A stretch of DNA of 64,000 bases from Mesocentrotus franciscanus (GCA_037976565.1 CP137674.1:6188198-6252197); one strand, 5' to 3'; positions 11,110-23,556 are shown, numbered from the stretch's first letter. The notes: generated by a model from the sequence alone, not told the origin. Program-made: numbers and translations.

Positions 11110-11793
11110 TCAAAACTTGTACACTAAAGACATTCACTCTTACCCTACCCGTAATTCCTCAAATTTTCATCTAGTCAACCCGAAATTACTGATTGCCATA
11201 GATCCATAAGACACCATGGTCCAGACCTATGGAACTCTCTCCCATAATCTATTAAATCATGTTGCTCCCTCTACTCATTTAAGGCCAAAGTTAAAACGAT
11301 GTTATTATCAGAATATTCAAGGTAAAATTTCTGTGTCAACTCTTCAGTCTTTATCATAATGTCATCTCTCCTTTCATTCGAATCATTATCATCATCGTCA
11401 TCATCAGCATCATCAGCATCATCAGCATCATCATCATCACCTTCATCATCATCCTCATTTGCACTGTCAATATCACCGTCATTAAAATGTGTATTTTCAA
11501 TTACCTATCCGTTCTGCTTAATACATGTGTTAATCTATTTTATGAATTTTGTCTGGGGCTGTCGTATTATCAAGCATTTTTCTTACAATGACAGTCCTTC
11601 TTTCTCAAATAATTTTATAATTTTTGAGGACGTTTAGTATTTACGACAGTTTATCATTTCTTTTTGAAAATAACAATTGTTATATATATTTGCTTATTTA
11701 TGGTTTCTTGTCAGAAAAATACTTATTGTACTTTATATTATAATTTTTGATTGTAGGAATGCAGAAGAAAATCAAATCAAATCAAATCAAATC
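11110..11793 (+). mobile_element. 5'-truncated LINE 3' end with AATCA tail
   Basis: Around 11205-11310 one frame reads GPDLWNSLPHNLLNH then TRP-like LRPKLKRCYY, matching the usual C-terminus of CR1/L2-type reverse transcriptase ORFs. A 3' untranslated region follows, including a CAT-rich run at 11388-11460. It ends in four copies of AATCA (11770-11793), the short tandem tail seen in several LINE clades. The upstream coding part is missing or decayed. It sits between two AGT arrays. Confidence 0.65.
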
Positions 11794-11794
11794 A

Positions 11795-11876
11795 GTAGTA
11801 GTAGAGTAATATTGATAGTAATAGTAGCATAAGTGGTAGTAGTAGTACTACTACTACTAGTAGTAGTAGTAGTAGC

Positions 11877-11915
<39 letters not shown>

Positions 11916-12005
11916 CGTAGTACTAGTAAAGATGTTTTTAGTGGTTAGAGTAGTGGTAGTAGTAGTATAGTAGTAAACGTAGTTGGAGTAATACTCATAG
12001 TAGCA
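11795..12005. repeat. AGT microsatellite with inverted ACT patch
   Basis: AGT repeats, with a short reversed ACTACTACT segment near 11848 that can pair with its neighbours. It abuts unit B as the 1-940 array abuts unit A. Confidence 0.9.
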
Positions 12006-12823
12006 TCAGCAGTAATTTCAACTCAGTGTAGTTATATGAAACATATTAATGTAAATCTGCTATCGTACATTTGTCTTGATTGCTGAAACGACTGCTATTG
12101 CGAAGTAACATGTCACTTCACCCTTTGCTCCTTACTTTATGTACCATTTGTGCTCTACAATATTTATACAAAAAATACTTTCAGATTCTATTTTTCTTTT
12201 ATTTTGAGTATCCCTACATTTAAGGTATTTGAAGGAGCGTGTCAGAAACTTGGTAGAGTACTGTTTTTTATTTTTTTTTTACTGATTTATTTCATCTAAC
12301 CAGTGATTAACTTGTATTAATGTAATATATTTGTATATCGGACAAAAAAATAAATATTGAAACCAATATTGGATCATTAGATTGGAACGAAGGGGCATGC
12401 TAAGAAGCCATGACTGTATACTACGTGTCCCCAAGACTTATTTACGTTTTATGCTCGTACAGCAGAAAAGGGCTGTTCACCATAAACAAATTTGTATATT
12501 TTGTGTTCAATATTGCTTATAGAGGGAATAAAAACAAACGAATATATAAAATAGATAAACCATATTTTGACATATATTTTGCAATAAGCATATTTGCGAC
12601 TTGGGGCGGGGTTGGTGGTGGTGGGGGTTCAGGTTAGCAGAAGGAATATAATCCCTTACACTTACAAGTTGATAATAAAGAACACCAAATATAAAACCCT
12701 ACAAAAAGTTTCGAAACTCAAGTACGATCGATGATATCTCTCTTGTTATGGGATAATTGTTGTTTTGATTAAGTATCATTAAATTGTTTGTTTATTCTTC
12801 TTTAACATGATACCATACTTGAT

Positions 12824-13018
12824 ATGATTTTGCACTCACGTATTAATGACCAGTACATCAGAATAAGAGGCAGGGTAAAAAGTGAAAACTTGCGAAATGC
12901 ATTATGCAGTGCACTACACAGCATCCCCACGCTCTTCAAAAAAAGAAAATGCAAAGCCGAACAAGAGCAGTGCATTTGGCAACTTGCCCCTAAGTTTGAT
13001 GTAATGCGAATTCCATGA
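12824..13018 (+). other. short plus-strand ORF with a paralog in unit C, unrecognised
   Basis: A 64-codon frame containing DQYIRIRGRVKSENLRNAL. The paralogous frame in unit C (about 35254-35430) reads NEQYIRIRDTFTSEELRNAL and continues with a Lys-rich stretch to a stop. The shared blocks keep one reading frame although the DNA has diverged with indels, which hints at an exon or transposon-derived coding scrap on the strand opposite the signal-peptide exons. I do not recognise the family. It could equally be conserved non-coding sequence read by chance. Confidence 0.25.
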
Positions 13019-13186
13019 GAAAAAATCATAATGAATTGGGCATCATTTTTTAGAGAAATTAACACACGTTCTAATAATATTAAACATAGTGATCATTGTG
13101 CCAGAACAAGAGAGGTAATATAATCAATAAAACTTGAGTTTCCAAACTTTTTTGTGGGGTTTACATGAAACATCCAAATTACTTAC

Positions 13187-13265
13187 CGCATGTTAATTGT
13201 CCTATAAGTGTCACTTGCAAGAAGATAAACCAACGTAAAAATGTTCCATGCATGTTTATGTCCAT
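13187..13265 (-). CDS. first exon encoding a signal peptide, copy B (partial gene)
   Basis: The minus-strand exon runs from ATG 13265 and codes 26 residues: MDINMHGTFLR, then WFIFLQVTLIGQLTC. It ends in phase 1 at a canonical donor (TGC G|GTAAGT). A basic residue followed by 13 mostly hydrophobic residues and a small-residue/Cys end is a textbook secretory signal. Phase-1 signal-peptide exons are common in modular extracellular proteins such as immunoglobulin-superfamily receptors. Upstream DNA (13270-14275) is conserved among the three copies and would hold the promoter. The next exon was not found between here and 9 kb; the interval holds AGT arrays, a LINE end and block X. Residues 12-26 are the best conserved across copies. 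Confidence 0.65.
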
Positions 13266-14275
13266 CGCTCTTCACAAAGAAAACACTTAACCATCAGCTA
13301 AAGACCAAATTGTCCATTTACTAGCAAGCCAAGTAAAGTGTTCTTCTCATCTCCATGCCTGTATAAAGTATCATCTGATTTGCTTCCTTAATTTTTCCTT
13401 CCTCTAATTAAAATAAGCAATATTTTCATTGCATACTGCTTCCTGGTTCATTCTTATTAACGCCTCAGTCACAAGGTTAAACTGACTCCACACCGACGCC
13501 AAACCGATCGATTCTAAACCATGGGCGGTAGTGTAATTCTTGCTTTCTTCTGTTGTCGATGATCTGATGTTGGTATCGTTGGTATGACAGGTATAACTTG
13601 GCATTACGTTTGCCTAGTTAATAATCTCTACAACAAGCTATAGGCATACCACCGCTTTCATGGCTTTATACCTTGCTCGGCCGTTCAAAGGGCACTTGTA
13701 TTGAAACAATTATCTCTTGTTTGTTTTGAAATATTATAGAGTATTCCTAACCGGTAAACGAGGTAAGGGCAACAATTGCTAGCACCAAGGTCGTTATGAA
13801 TACGCAACAGCACCGCCAAACATTTCCAAGGAGATCGATAACTGACGAAAATTGTAGCCATTTTGGGTATTAGATATTGTTCTGTCTGTTGTCGGTTTCT
13901 TCAGCCTACGCTCTCTAAAAGATCTGACTACGATCCGATTTTGAAAGAATTTGAAATAGCATTTGAAATGAACATTCATAATCTTATTGATCGAGGATCT
14001 GAGTAGTCACATGATTAACAAAATCTAAATTTCAAGAGATATCAAGTTTCCTAAGAGGAGAAAAAAAGCAAAATCAGCTCAGAATTGTAGTAACGTCAGA
14101 TCAGTAGTACGATCGTCTACGCTTTAATGCCGATTCATTCTGATTAGAAAACTTTAATGCACTAAATTTCCGGTTGTTAATCAGGAATATTACTTTTTGT
14201 TTGTGTTTTTTTTCTTTTTCATTTCCATATCTAACATAATTGCCATTTCTTCAAAAATCGGGTCGCAGTAGGCGT

Positions 14276-14672
14276 ATCAGGACAATTACCCCCTGGGCAA
14301 TCACCCCCCGGAAAATTACCCCCCGGAAAACTACCCCCCAAGGACAATTATCCCCTGAAAATTTACCCCGGAGAATTACCCCGAGGACAATTACCCCCAA
14401 GGACAATTACCCCGGAAAAATCCCCTGAGAATTACCCCGAGGACAACTACCCCAAGGACAATTACCCCCGAGGACAACTACCCCTGGAAAACTACCCCGA
14501 GGACAGCTACCCCCCGAGGACAACTACCCCCGAGGACAATTACCCCCAGGACAACTACCCCAGGACAATTACCCCAAGGACAACTACCCCGGAAAACTAC
14601 CCCCGAGGACAACTTCCCCGAGGACAATTACCCCCTCGAAACACCATTACCCCGAGGACAATCACACCCAGG
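14276..14672. repeat. minisatellite with GGACAATTACCCC unit
   Basis: About 24 imperfect copies of a 15-17 bp unit of the form (GA)GGACAA(T/C)TACCCC(C). It starts at the end of unit B's homology. A short degenerate relic with GGACAATTAC and CCCCCGGACA appears near 54590-54640. There are no unique spacers between the repeats, so this is not a CRISPR array. Confidence 0.95.
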
Positions 14673-14679
14673 AATTTGC

Positions 14680-15650
14680 AACACTGTGACGTATAATGCG
14701 AGCTCCGCTTCAAATTGCTATTTAGAGAAAATGTCATGAACTTTCATTTTCTTAGTTATTTATGACGGCATAGATTTGTTTCGTACAGGGTTGTGTATAA
14801 ACATATTTGCAATAATTATATTTAATTATATTTTGGGTGAATGTATGTGAGAAAATTTGTTAAGGAAGAATACAGATTTTTAAAAGTTTTCTAGCACAGG
14901 GCGAATAGGCGGGAGCTCACAAGACACGTCACGGAGTTGCATATTTGTGTTTGCACCTTCAACAAATCATAATTTTCTAATTTTTAATTGGTGAAACTTT
15001 TTCAAACTCTAGGCCATATGAAAGCTAGAAACATCCACTACCTCCATCTCAGAAAAGGTTAAAGCAGGCATTTTTACTTTATTTTCCCCCTGAAACGTGG
15101 TCATGGTAATTCTATGAACCGTATGAAATTTGCAAGCTGTTGTTCTTAACGAGTTTAACAGAGATTACATTGTTACCACACTCATTACAATTATAAACAT
15201 GATAAATCAAGGCAACGAGAGGCCCGAATATCCTCATATTCGTGTATCAAGGTCATGACCGAATATATCACTTAATATTCGTGTACATTCTGCGGTGAGG
15301 CGCCCGCATACCTCAAATCTTTTCTAGTGTGTTGATTACAACATTATGTTTTACCATTTTGGAAATGTCTTGTCCTTTTTTTTCTTGCTCGTTCACTAAA
15401 TCAAGAAACGAATGTGCCCATACGTGTGTACATATCTCTTGACGAGTGCCAGAGTGATGCAGAATAAATAGTTTGTGAAGAATTTAAGATTGGGCGAAAC
15501 TTTTCATTTCTTAAGAGGGCACTGTGTCTAACAAAAATTTGAAATAACGCTGCTCAAGAGAAATCCTTCGTAGAAAACAGCAACCACAGTGGTGTTGCAT
15601 ACATTATAGTTTAAGAAAAATGTGTAGTAATGAGGAACATGATAAATCTA
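14680..15650. other. no gene seen; AT-rich spacer
   Basis: I see no coding exon, RNA gene or repeat boundary. A local pair of CGAATAT motifs with ATTCGTGTA occurs at 15220-15290. Unit C lacks this segment, so it is either an insertion or a part lost from unit C. Confidence 0.4.
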
Positions 15651-15654
15651 TGCT

Positions 15655-16560
15655 TGGATTAGTAAATTTAGTACAAAGTTTCTTGTCATGATTTTGGAGT
15701 ATGCATGTGTATTCATGTACATGTACGTGTGTATTGTAACATATATTAAAAGCATGTTGCAAAACAGAATTTTGATATACATGTGCATATGATTATTATA
15801 GATGATAGAATTTTAACAATTTAGAAACACAAAGATGGCTATAGAAACTAGGAATAACGGTGGAATATGACAGACAGAAAAAAGAGGGCGATACAGATAC
15901 AGAAAGAGAGAGACAAAGGAAAAGTAGGGAAAGATGCAAGACAGGAAAAATACGTCTATGAAAAGAAAGGCAGGAGACAGAGGCACGCAGAAAAAAAGGA
16001 CGCAATTTTATTCTTTGTATATTTTGATTTCCCGTTCAAAAGACCCATATCTATTTTATTGCTCATTTTCAATGAAAATCAAGCATGCCAATATACTATA
16101 TTCTTTTTTTCTCTCAGCTCCTCGATTTCCGGCCCTCGTCTCTCTCTCCTCTCTCTCTCTCTCTCTCTTTCTGTCTATCCGTTCCAACCATGCCTCTGCC
16201 TCTGTCATTTCCCATTTTCAACATTTTCTTGTATTTTACGTGTTTAGGCTCATTCAGATACATGTATGACACGGCAAAGCCGCAGCGACATACATAGCGC
16301 AGAGCTCAGTAAATACGCGCAAGTCCTTTGTTGCGCACAAAAACCGCGGCGATGTGTTTACGGCAGTTTATCGTGCCACATCTAAACATGCCTCTGTTCT
16401 CTAAGGCGTACCAATAACAAGCGCTCCTTGACTCGTATGACTTGACCAATTTTCCATAGTTCATGCATCCTGAAATATGCGATCAATAACTCCATCATCA
16501 TATTAATTTAATCTAGGGAAAGAACAAAGGGGAAACCAGGATATTGCAAACAGAAACATT
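15655..16560. repeat. duplicated block Z (paralog of 37915-39215)
   Basis: Colinear with 37915-39215 from TAGTAAATTTAGTACAAAG to AAATCTAGGGAAAGAACAA. It includes a purine-rich run (15895-15990) and a TC-rich run (16110-16200), which create low-complexity ORFs on both strands. On the minus strand it lies upstream of signal-peptide exon B and may be distal promoter sequence. Confidence 0.85.
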
Positions 16561-16684
16561 AGAGTAAACTAGAAATTTAATTCGTCATGAGGACGATTTA
16601 GGTGGTCTGTCTTCAATTCTTATGATCATGCTCATCTTCAATTCAATGATCCAATATAATGATGTTAATGTAAAATGATGTATT

Positions 16685-16850
16685 AAGATATGAATTGATG
16701 AATGAAGTACTGATGAACTGATGAACTGATAGATTGAACTGATGTGAAATGAACTGAATTGATGAGCTAAACTGATGAACTGATGAATGAACTGATGAAC
16801 TGATAGATTGAACTGTGACCTGAACTGAAGTGATAACTTAACTGAAGAAA
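16685..16850. repeat. minisatellite with CTGATGAA unit
   Basis: Repeated CTGATGAA and GAACTGAT words. A 25-bp block containing GATGAACTGATAGATTGAAC recurs 73 bp apart (about 16722 and 16795). Confidence 0.8.
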
Positions 16851-17204
16851 AAAATATTGAGAAATGATTATGATCAAAATCATGATCATAATGAAATTTA
16901 ATGAAAATATAGATATAGAGAAGGAGAGAGAGAGACGGGTTTATATAGTCCTGTAAAAATACATAAGCTGGACCAAGGGATGAGAGATGAATCAGAATGC
17001 ATACACTTGGAAGGAGAGAGGATAGTATAAGGAAACATAGTAGGGGTAAATAAGAATACAACGGGCAAAGAAAAGAGCTAGAGGAAATTAAGGGACATCC
17101 TATAAGACATAAAAGAGGGAGAACGGGAGCCAAAGGCGGGAAAAGGAGAGGGTGAGAGAGAAGGTAGTCGAAGAAAATGATAAAATCAAATAAGAAACGA
17201 AAGC

Positions 17205-17295
17205 AAAAAAAAAAATTGACCCACCAGGAACCGAACCTGGGTCACAGTAGTGAAAGTCGAGTGCTTTAACCAATATACCACAATATGTCCCATAG
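17205..17295 (-). mobile_element. tRNA-Glu-like SINE head or tRNA pseudogene
   Basis: On the minus strand TGGTATATTGGTTAAAGC resembles an A-box region, TTTCACT an anticodon loop with TTC, and CCAGGTTCGGTTCCTGG a perfect T-arm with B-box. An 11-T run follows, a possible Pol III terminator. The D- and anticodon-stems do not pair well, so I do not call a functional tRNA. A second, more degenerate head lies next to it at about 17290-17345. Confidence 0.5.
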
Positions 17296-17399
17296 ACAAA
17301 ACCTGGGTCACTTGAATGGAAGGCAAGTGCTTTATCAATGGACCAAAATATTTCCAATAGAGATAACACGTAAACGTCGAACAACGGGTGTCTCAAATG

Positions 17400-19320
17400 A
17401 CATTTTGTAGTTAAAAAATGGGCATGATCCCGACACCTGATCAAAAATGAGATGGCACTTTTGTGAAAGCGTATAGTCTCAGCTATAACATACTAAAATT
17501 TGGAAGTAAATAGAGCAGAAATAACAGAGATACTGCTCACAGAAGACAGGAATGTAAAATCAAGATTTGAGAAAAAGTCATGTCCCATAGAGAATACACG
17601 CAAAATGAATAAAATTGACATGCCTCTTTTAATCGCAAAAATACGCCGTAATGCCTTCGTTAAAATGAAAAATCGTGAGGGTTGCATTTGTAGAGAATTG
17701 TCTCATCTAAAAAAAAAAATTTGGAAGAAAATCGACAACCTATTACTGCAATATTGTCAAATGAATACAAAAGTTATGACGTCATTTTTTCAAAATCGAA
17801 TTTTTGAGTTCATATGCAAACATGACGACGTTCCAATCGAGTGACCCCCCAATTTGTTTCATAATTTCTAATGTACAACTTATTGGCTTTTAGAAAATGT
17901 TAAAAAAATTGGGGGTATCTGGGCATTCTGACGAGCTATGCCGGATTTTATGAAGACATGTTTTTACCAGTTTTTACATTATATTGCCCATTGACGCGCG
18001 CACGAATTTTAAAGTTTGACGCACGCGTGTGGCATTGTGGAAGGTCGAAAATGACTGGAAATAGTGGGGAATTGTCAAAAATAGTGTCAGAATAACAAAC
18101 CATACAAAAAAAAAAACGGGGTTTTAACGTTTTGTACGCGCAGCGCGCGCTGACGCGCACGGACGGAAATTTTTGAAATACTTAAAATGACCTGATTCGT
18201 ACTCTCGTTTAATAGTTAAATGATTTTGAGCATTTTGAAATTTTGACGCACGCGTACGCGCGCGTCATGACCTTTATGTGACCTTTGATGACATGACCTG
18301 TTGACCCTTGACCTGAAGTATATGTGATATGAATATGAATGACCTTTGATGACGCATCATGAAGATATGATTGATAATATGATTTCACAAAATGACGCCT
18401 GGATGACGTCACGATGACCTGATGACCTTGAAAATGTTTCTGTCACGTTTTATGACAATGACCTATGACTGTGCCAAAATTGAAAGAAATTGACTGTACC
18501 GACCTTGAGTTATCATCGGAACAAAAAAGTGGAGGAAATAAATAAAAACTAGAGGTTATTTGTCATGATGACAAATTAAGGTGATATGCTTCTGATATTT
18601 TGAATTGAATTTTTTTTACCACGTTGCCGACCTTCGATTCAAAATTAGAGGCTTTTTTGCGATAGCCCATAGTCTAAGCTACAACATACTACATTTTGGG
18701 AGAAAAGGGCGCAATAACAACCGAGATACTGGTCAAAACACATTGTCATGCAGATTCATGTTTTGAAAAAAGTGACCTCCCATAGACATAACACGCAAAT
18801 ATGACAAGCACACGGACATGGATTGTCAATGTATTGACCAATGACCTGAAGTAAATGTTAATGAAGTTAATCGAATATTTCACTATGATGACGTCATCAA
18901 AATGAAAAATAAATGTCATTTATCTCGTAGAGAATTATGTCAGCTACATCATATCAAAATCTGGGAGAAAATCGATCACCGGTAAGCGAGATAACCTCAA
19001 TTGAACGAAGGACAATATGACGTCATCAATTAACATTTTGACACAAGCGCACGTGCGCGTCGTGACGTGCACGGCAACGTGGATTGTGAGTATGTTAGAC
19101 AGTGGCCGGAAGTTTATGTGCTGAATTTGGTTAATGGCAGCCATATTAAAGGTGGGAATATTATGATTTTCAACAACATGAAGCAAATAGTAAGCATCTA
19201 CAAACTTCAGATGCATGTTTGATTATGATTAAAATTTGAGTCATTTCAAGTAACAAATAAGACCGTTGTCATGAAAACGGAATGTCTAAGATGTTATTTT
19301 TTTAACCACGTCCCTCCAAA
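17400..19320. repeat. hairpin-tailed CpG-palindrome repeat family, at least two copies
   Basis: Two head-to-tail copies (about 17440-18590 and 18610-19310) share the blocks TGACCTCCCATAGACATAA, GACGCACGCGTACGCGCG and ATGACGTCATC. CpG-rich palindromes alternate with AT-rich text. The first copy ends near 18553 in a TTTGTCATGATGACAAA palindrome. No coding frame persists between copies. I do not recognise the family; relatives are at 20.9-23.5, 32.6-33.4 and 59.2-59.7 kb. Confidence 0.7.
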
Positions 19321-19339
19321 AATGAAAATAAATGAACCT

Positions 19340-20800
19340 AATCAATACAAGGAAACATTAGAATATATATTTAAACAAATAATAGGAAAAGAACTAGGTA
19401 GAGAATACAATCCTGACAATAGACAGAAGTAATAAATTAATGTCATTAAGTTTACCCTTATTTGCATCTGGCTCGAGTTTTGCTTGGTTATTTGGTACTG
19501 GAGGATTAACATGGACGAAATGTTTCCATGATCGCATTATCTCTTATTCATTCTAGTTCCAATATATCTATATCTATATATTCTAATATCATGTTTGTCG
19601 ATCATAGTTCTATGTAGCTTGATGTCTCATGTTATTTCTTAGGGAAAAGCAAACTAAATAACTATTGTTGAATGTTAGCGACAATCGTTCGCCATTGCTA
19701 CTCTTTACTGCTTTGACGTGCAGTAACAAATTGAAATTTCAGGACTAATGAAAAATTCGTTTAACAGTTGATTGCGCTTGGTTGAGCCCACTGTTTGCAG
19801 GAATTAGCTGAGAGATAGACGTGAACATTCTCACCATTAACGGCGGAATATTTTTTTTTTCTTCACCGCCTTTACAATGCTATTTGAATGGGAAAAAAAT
19901 CGAATGTTAGGCTCCATTGGAGAAGTTAGCATTGTTGTTAAGAAATGTAAGTTGATTCCTCTCGGTTCATTCTATCGTTCGGACTATTATGCTGAGAGAT
20001 AGAAGTTGACATTCTCATGACTCATGACTAACGACCTTGCATTATTATTCTTATTTGTTCATCGTCTCTACAATGCTATTTGAACAATATTTGAAGATAA
20101 TAAACGGATCTGGTACTATTTGTTATGTAGCGTCACATTAGAATAACATGGCAGATGAATGATCATGAGCACCGGGTTTATTAATTTAACGAACCCTGAA
20201 TTTGAACCCGGGCTATGCTCTCTCTCTCTCTCTCTTGTCATTGCCTTCCTTTCCTCTCGTTTACTTCCTTCTTACCACGGAGTATGTAATGTGTATGTGT
20301 ATGCCTCAATCATAGAGAATATAATCACTAATATCGCTGAAATGATTATTCTTCTCCTTCCTCTTCTTCACCATCTCCCATTTCCTTGTAGTAGTAGTTG
20401 TAGTAGTAATATCAGCAGTATCATAATAATCATTATTATTATCATTATTATTGTTGTTATTGTTATTATTCTAATAATTTTTTGTTGTGCTTCTTCTCCT
20501 TATCATAATTATCTTTTGCAATACGTCATGTGCCCAGGATTTATTGCTATAATGCATCCAAGATGTCTACCAAATCTTTCAATTCGTTGCTGAAATAATA
20601 TCAAAAGAAAATAAGAAACATTAGAATATATATTTTAAATTAAGATAAAATATTAAGAAGAAATAAGTAGATACATTCAGTCATGACAATAGACAATATG
20701 TCATAAATTATTGTCTTTAAGCTTACCCTTATTTGCATTTGGCTCGAGATTTACTTGGTTATTTGGAACTGGATGATTAACATGGACAAAATGAGATTGT
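19340..20800. other. AT-rich spacer bounded by two diverged direct repeats
   Basis: The segment 19340-19510 recurs at 20610-20800, both with AACATTAGAATATATATTT and CTTATTTGCATCTGGCTCGAG or a close variant. Between them a shorter duplication (about 19805-19890 and 19990-20085) shares TGAGAGATAGA and ACAATGCTATTTGAA. A (TC)n run is at 20215-20240 and an ATT-rich run at 20420-20480. No gene is supported; the 144-codon ORF at 20159 runs through these simple repeats. Confidence 0.6.
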
Positions 20801-20879
20801 TTACAATTTGATAAATTAAAAAAAAATTGTATAATTTCAAATGATTACTTTCTGTTTTTATGAACCTCGGGTATAATGA

Positions 20880-22338
20880 TTTGTCTGGTTGCCAACTTTC
20901 AATGCTCTAAATGACCTGGTTCGTACTCAAAATTGTTCATGAGTGATTTTTAGCATTTTTAAATTTTGACGAGCGCGCACGAGCGCGTCGTGACAAGCAC
21001 ACGGACATGGATTGTCAATGTATTGACCAATGACCTGAAGTAAATGTTAATGAAGTTAATCGAATATTTCACTATGATGACGTCATCAAAATGAAAAATA
21101 AATGTCATTTATCTCGTAGAGAATTATGTCAGCTACATCATATCAATATCTGGGAGAAAATCGATCACCGGTAAGCGAGATAACCTCAATTGAACGAAGG
21201 ACATTATGACGTCATCAATTAACATGACACACGCGCACGTGCGCGTCGTGACGTGCACGGCAACGTGGATTGTGAGTATGTTAGACAGTGGCCGGAAGTT
21301 TATGTGTGCTGAATTTGGTTGATTTATGATGAATGGTTATGAAGATATGAATGATGAAGACAGTGAAATCACGAAATGGCGCCTAGAAGACGTCATGGTG
21401 GGTGATCAGAGGGAAAAGGTTACTGTATCCATTCCTGATCATGGTAAAGATACTGTTAAGAATTTGAAGATGATTGGTGATTCCGTTTTTGAGATATCTT
21501 GAACACAAAATTCATACAGAAAGAAATACAAAAGAGATTTGTACAGACGTGGTTACGTGATATTTATAGACGGTGACGTCATCCCATTGGCAGAAAATTA
21601 GTCTCTGAGTACTTTCAAATGACATCTTGAATTGACAATTTGACCATGTTCCCGACATGTGAACATGATGTGAATGTGAGTAAGGTACATGTTATAAGGT
21701 ACATGTTATTACAAGTGTCCAAGGAATGATAGAGGTGAAAGGGATATAAAACAAATTTACACTGACTTATTCTCGAAAACTAATCGCACTCGTACTCAAG
21801 CTCAAGAACGTCAATTTCGATATCGATCGCAGAAATATCGGTGATCGGTGGAAAAATAGATTCCGGAATTTACTATACAACGCCAAATAGTAAATGTTCT
21901 CACTCTCTCAAATTTAATAGTGAAACTATCCCGTTTTCGAGCTCTGTACAATCGTAATGCAAAAGACTATACATGAGGGATATAATACGATATATATAAT
22001 AGCCAAATGAGACCTGAAATCATATCTCCAACTCATATCCTATCCAAAAAAATTTGGGGGGTCTGTAGACTTCCGAAAGAGCTATGATGGATTTTGTGGC
22101 ATGTTTTTGCCCACATATGCTATGTATTACAAGAACTCGCGCGCACGGACATGTATCTTGAACCGACGCTCATTCCGTTATTAATGGTCATAAAAAGATA
22201 AACATGGTATCAAATTGTTCGGAAAAAAATGCGGAATATCATGTCAAAAATAAACTAGGAGAAATTATTTCGCGTTTGGCCGTCACGAGCGAAAACGCGC
22301 GCGCATTCGTGTTTGCGTGTTTTTTTTTGCGAAATGCT
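20880..22338. repeat. hairpin-tailed CpG-palindrome repeat family, 5' part
   Basis: The part 20990-21318 repeats 18805-19135 almost base for base, including GCACACGGACATGG and CACGTGCGCGTCGTGACGTGC. Further segments share TGACGTCATCCCATTGG and ATGGCGCCTAGAAGACGTCA. The repeat is interrupted at a TTAA (22339-22342) by the MITE at 22343 and resumes at 23090. Confidence 0.7.
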
Positions 22339-22342
22339 TTAA

Positions 22343-23085
22343 CCCTAATAAGGCCGGGGGGCCATCATGGCCCCTCCGCGATTTTCTGATTGTTCGGGAA
22401 CGCATACGGATGACGCCCCGCCGCTTCATGACTTTATTCTTTCGAGTCTTGCGCATCTTTTAAAACATTTTTTTGAAAATCGGACCTACCGTTACAAAGT
22501 CACGTGACCTTTTGTCTTTACATGTCGGCCCGAAAATCGCTCATTTTCGTGATTTGTGTACAAAACATATGGAAATATCATTTTTCCTAAAAGAGATAAA
22601 ACATTGGTTATTTGGTCTTGTTTAAAGTTTAGCTGCTTGTTTTGGGGGTCAAAATAGTTAAATTATAGTTAGAAATGAAATAAAACAACAAAAACAATGA
22701 AATACATAAGTTAAAAAAACAATGAATTACATAAGAATTATCAAAACAAGAGATAACATAAGAAATAACCTAGCTTTCCAAATTTTTTTCGTATTATTAT
22801 TCCAAATGGTCTTACAAATATATGTAGTGGAAAAGAAAGCTTAAATATGAAGAATATATGATTTATAGGTAAAAATATGAATTTTTTGACCTTATTTGCA
22901 TAATTTACCATAAATATGCAAATGAGTAAATTTTCAAAAAATTGAAATTGCTATAGTATTCTATACACTTCACTTGACATGCATGCAAATTTTCGCGGCG
23001 ATCGGCCGTTTAACGGCCGAGATCTTAAGGGGCCATAATGGCCCCCGGCCGTATTAAGAACTCAAATAGCCCGGCCTTATTAGGG
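22343..23085. mobile_element. piggyBac-like MITE (TTAA duplication)
   Basis: The 743-bp element has perfect 16-bp terminal inverted repeats (CCCTAATAAGGCCGGG) and a TTAA on each side (22339-22342 and 23086-23089). TTAA duplication with CCC-type termini is the piggyBac superfamily signature. Near both ends a palindrome of the form GGGGCCATNATGGCCCC recurs and could bind transposase. It has no transposase ORF and must be mobilised in trans. It interrupts a hairpin-tailed repeat whose other copies read straight through CTTAAAATGACCTG or CTCTAAATGACCTG. Confidence 0.9.
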
Positions 23086-23089
23086 TTAA

Positions 23090-23515
23090 ATGACCTGAAA
23101 CGTATGCAAAATGAATTTGAGACGATTTGGAGCATTTTGAAATTTTGCGCACGCGCTAACGCGCGGACGTACGCATGCGCGCGCGTTTTTTGACCTGAAA
23201 TTGACCGGACGGATATTGACCTTGATCATGATAAATATGAATGAGAAATGACTTTTCGTTATGAAGATATGATCACGAGTTGAAAGTACAAAAAATGGCG
23301 CCTGGAGCACGTCATGAAGACCTGATGACCTTGAAAATGTTATTGTCACGTCTAATGACAATGACCATTGACTGTGTCAAAATTGAAAGAACTTGACTGT
23401 ACCGATCTTGAGTTATCGTCGGAACAAAAAAATGCGGAGAATAAATGAAAATAAAGAAATAAAGAAAATTCTGACGAAATCAATAGGTAGTCTGTCGTTG
23501 ACAGACCACCTAATA
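23090..23515. repeat. hairpin-tailed repeat, 3' part with terminal hairpin
   Basis: Continuation of the 20880 copy after the MITE. It ends with TTCTGACGAAATCAATAGGT and a hairpin (GTCTGTC / GACAGAC stem) at about 23487-23513, then an (AAT)n and (AT)n tail. Confidence 0.75.
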
Positions 23516-23520
23516 ATAAT

Positions 23521-23556
<36 letters not shown>

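Larger units (their letters stand above)
12060..14275. repeat. duplicated unit B, first-exon block
   Basis: This block is paralogous to 945-2180 and 35160-37330, with the same order of landmarks around signal-peptide exon B. Its 12725-13180 part is shared with unit C (35160-35600) but absent from unit A. It ends where the GGACAATTACCCC minisatellite begins. Confidence 0.85.

Noticed and set aside
14276..14672. Possible CRISPR array
   Set aside because: Units are 15-17 bp with no unique spacers and the DNA is eukaryotic; it is a minisatellite.
15796..16297. Overlapping Ser/Leu-rich ORFs on both strands
   Set aside because: Caused by TC- and GA-rich runs; frames are not conserved as protein in the paralogous block Z'.
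17205..17295. Functional tRNA-Glu gene
   Set aside because: T-arm and B-box are good but the D- and anticodon-stems do not pair; SINE head or pseudogene is more likely.
17500..17844. 114-codon Lys-rich ORF
   Set aside because: Lies in the hairpin-tailed repeat and is not open in the neighbouring copy.
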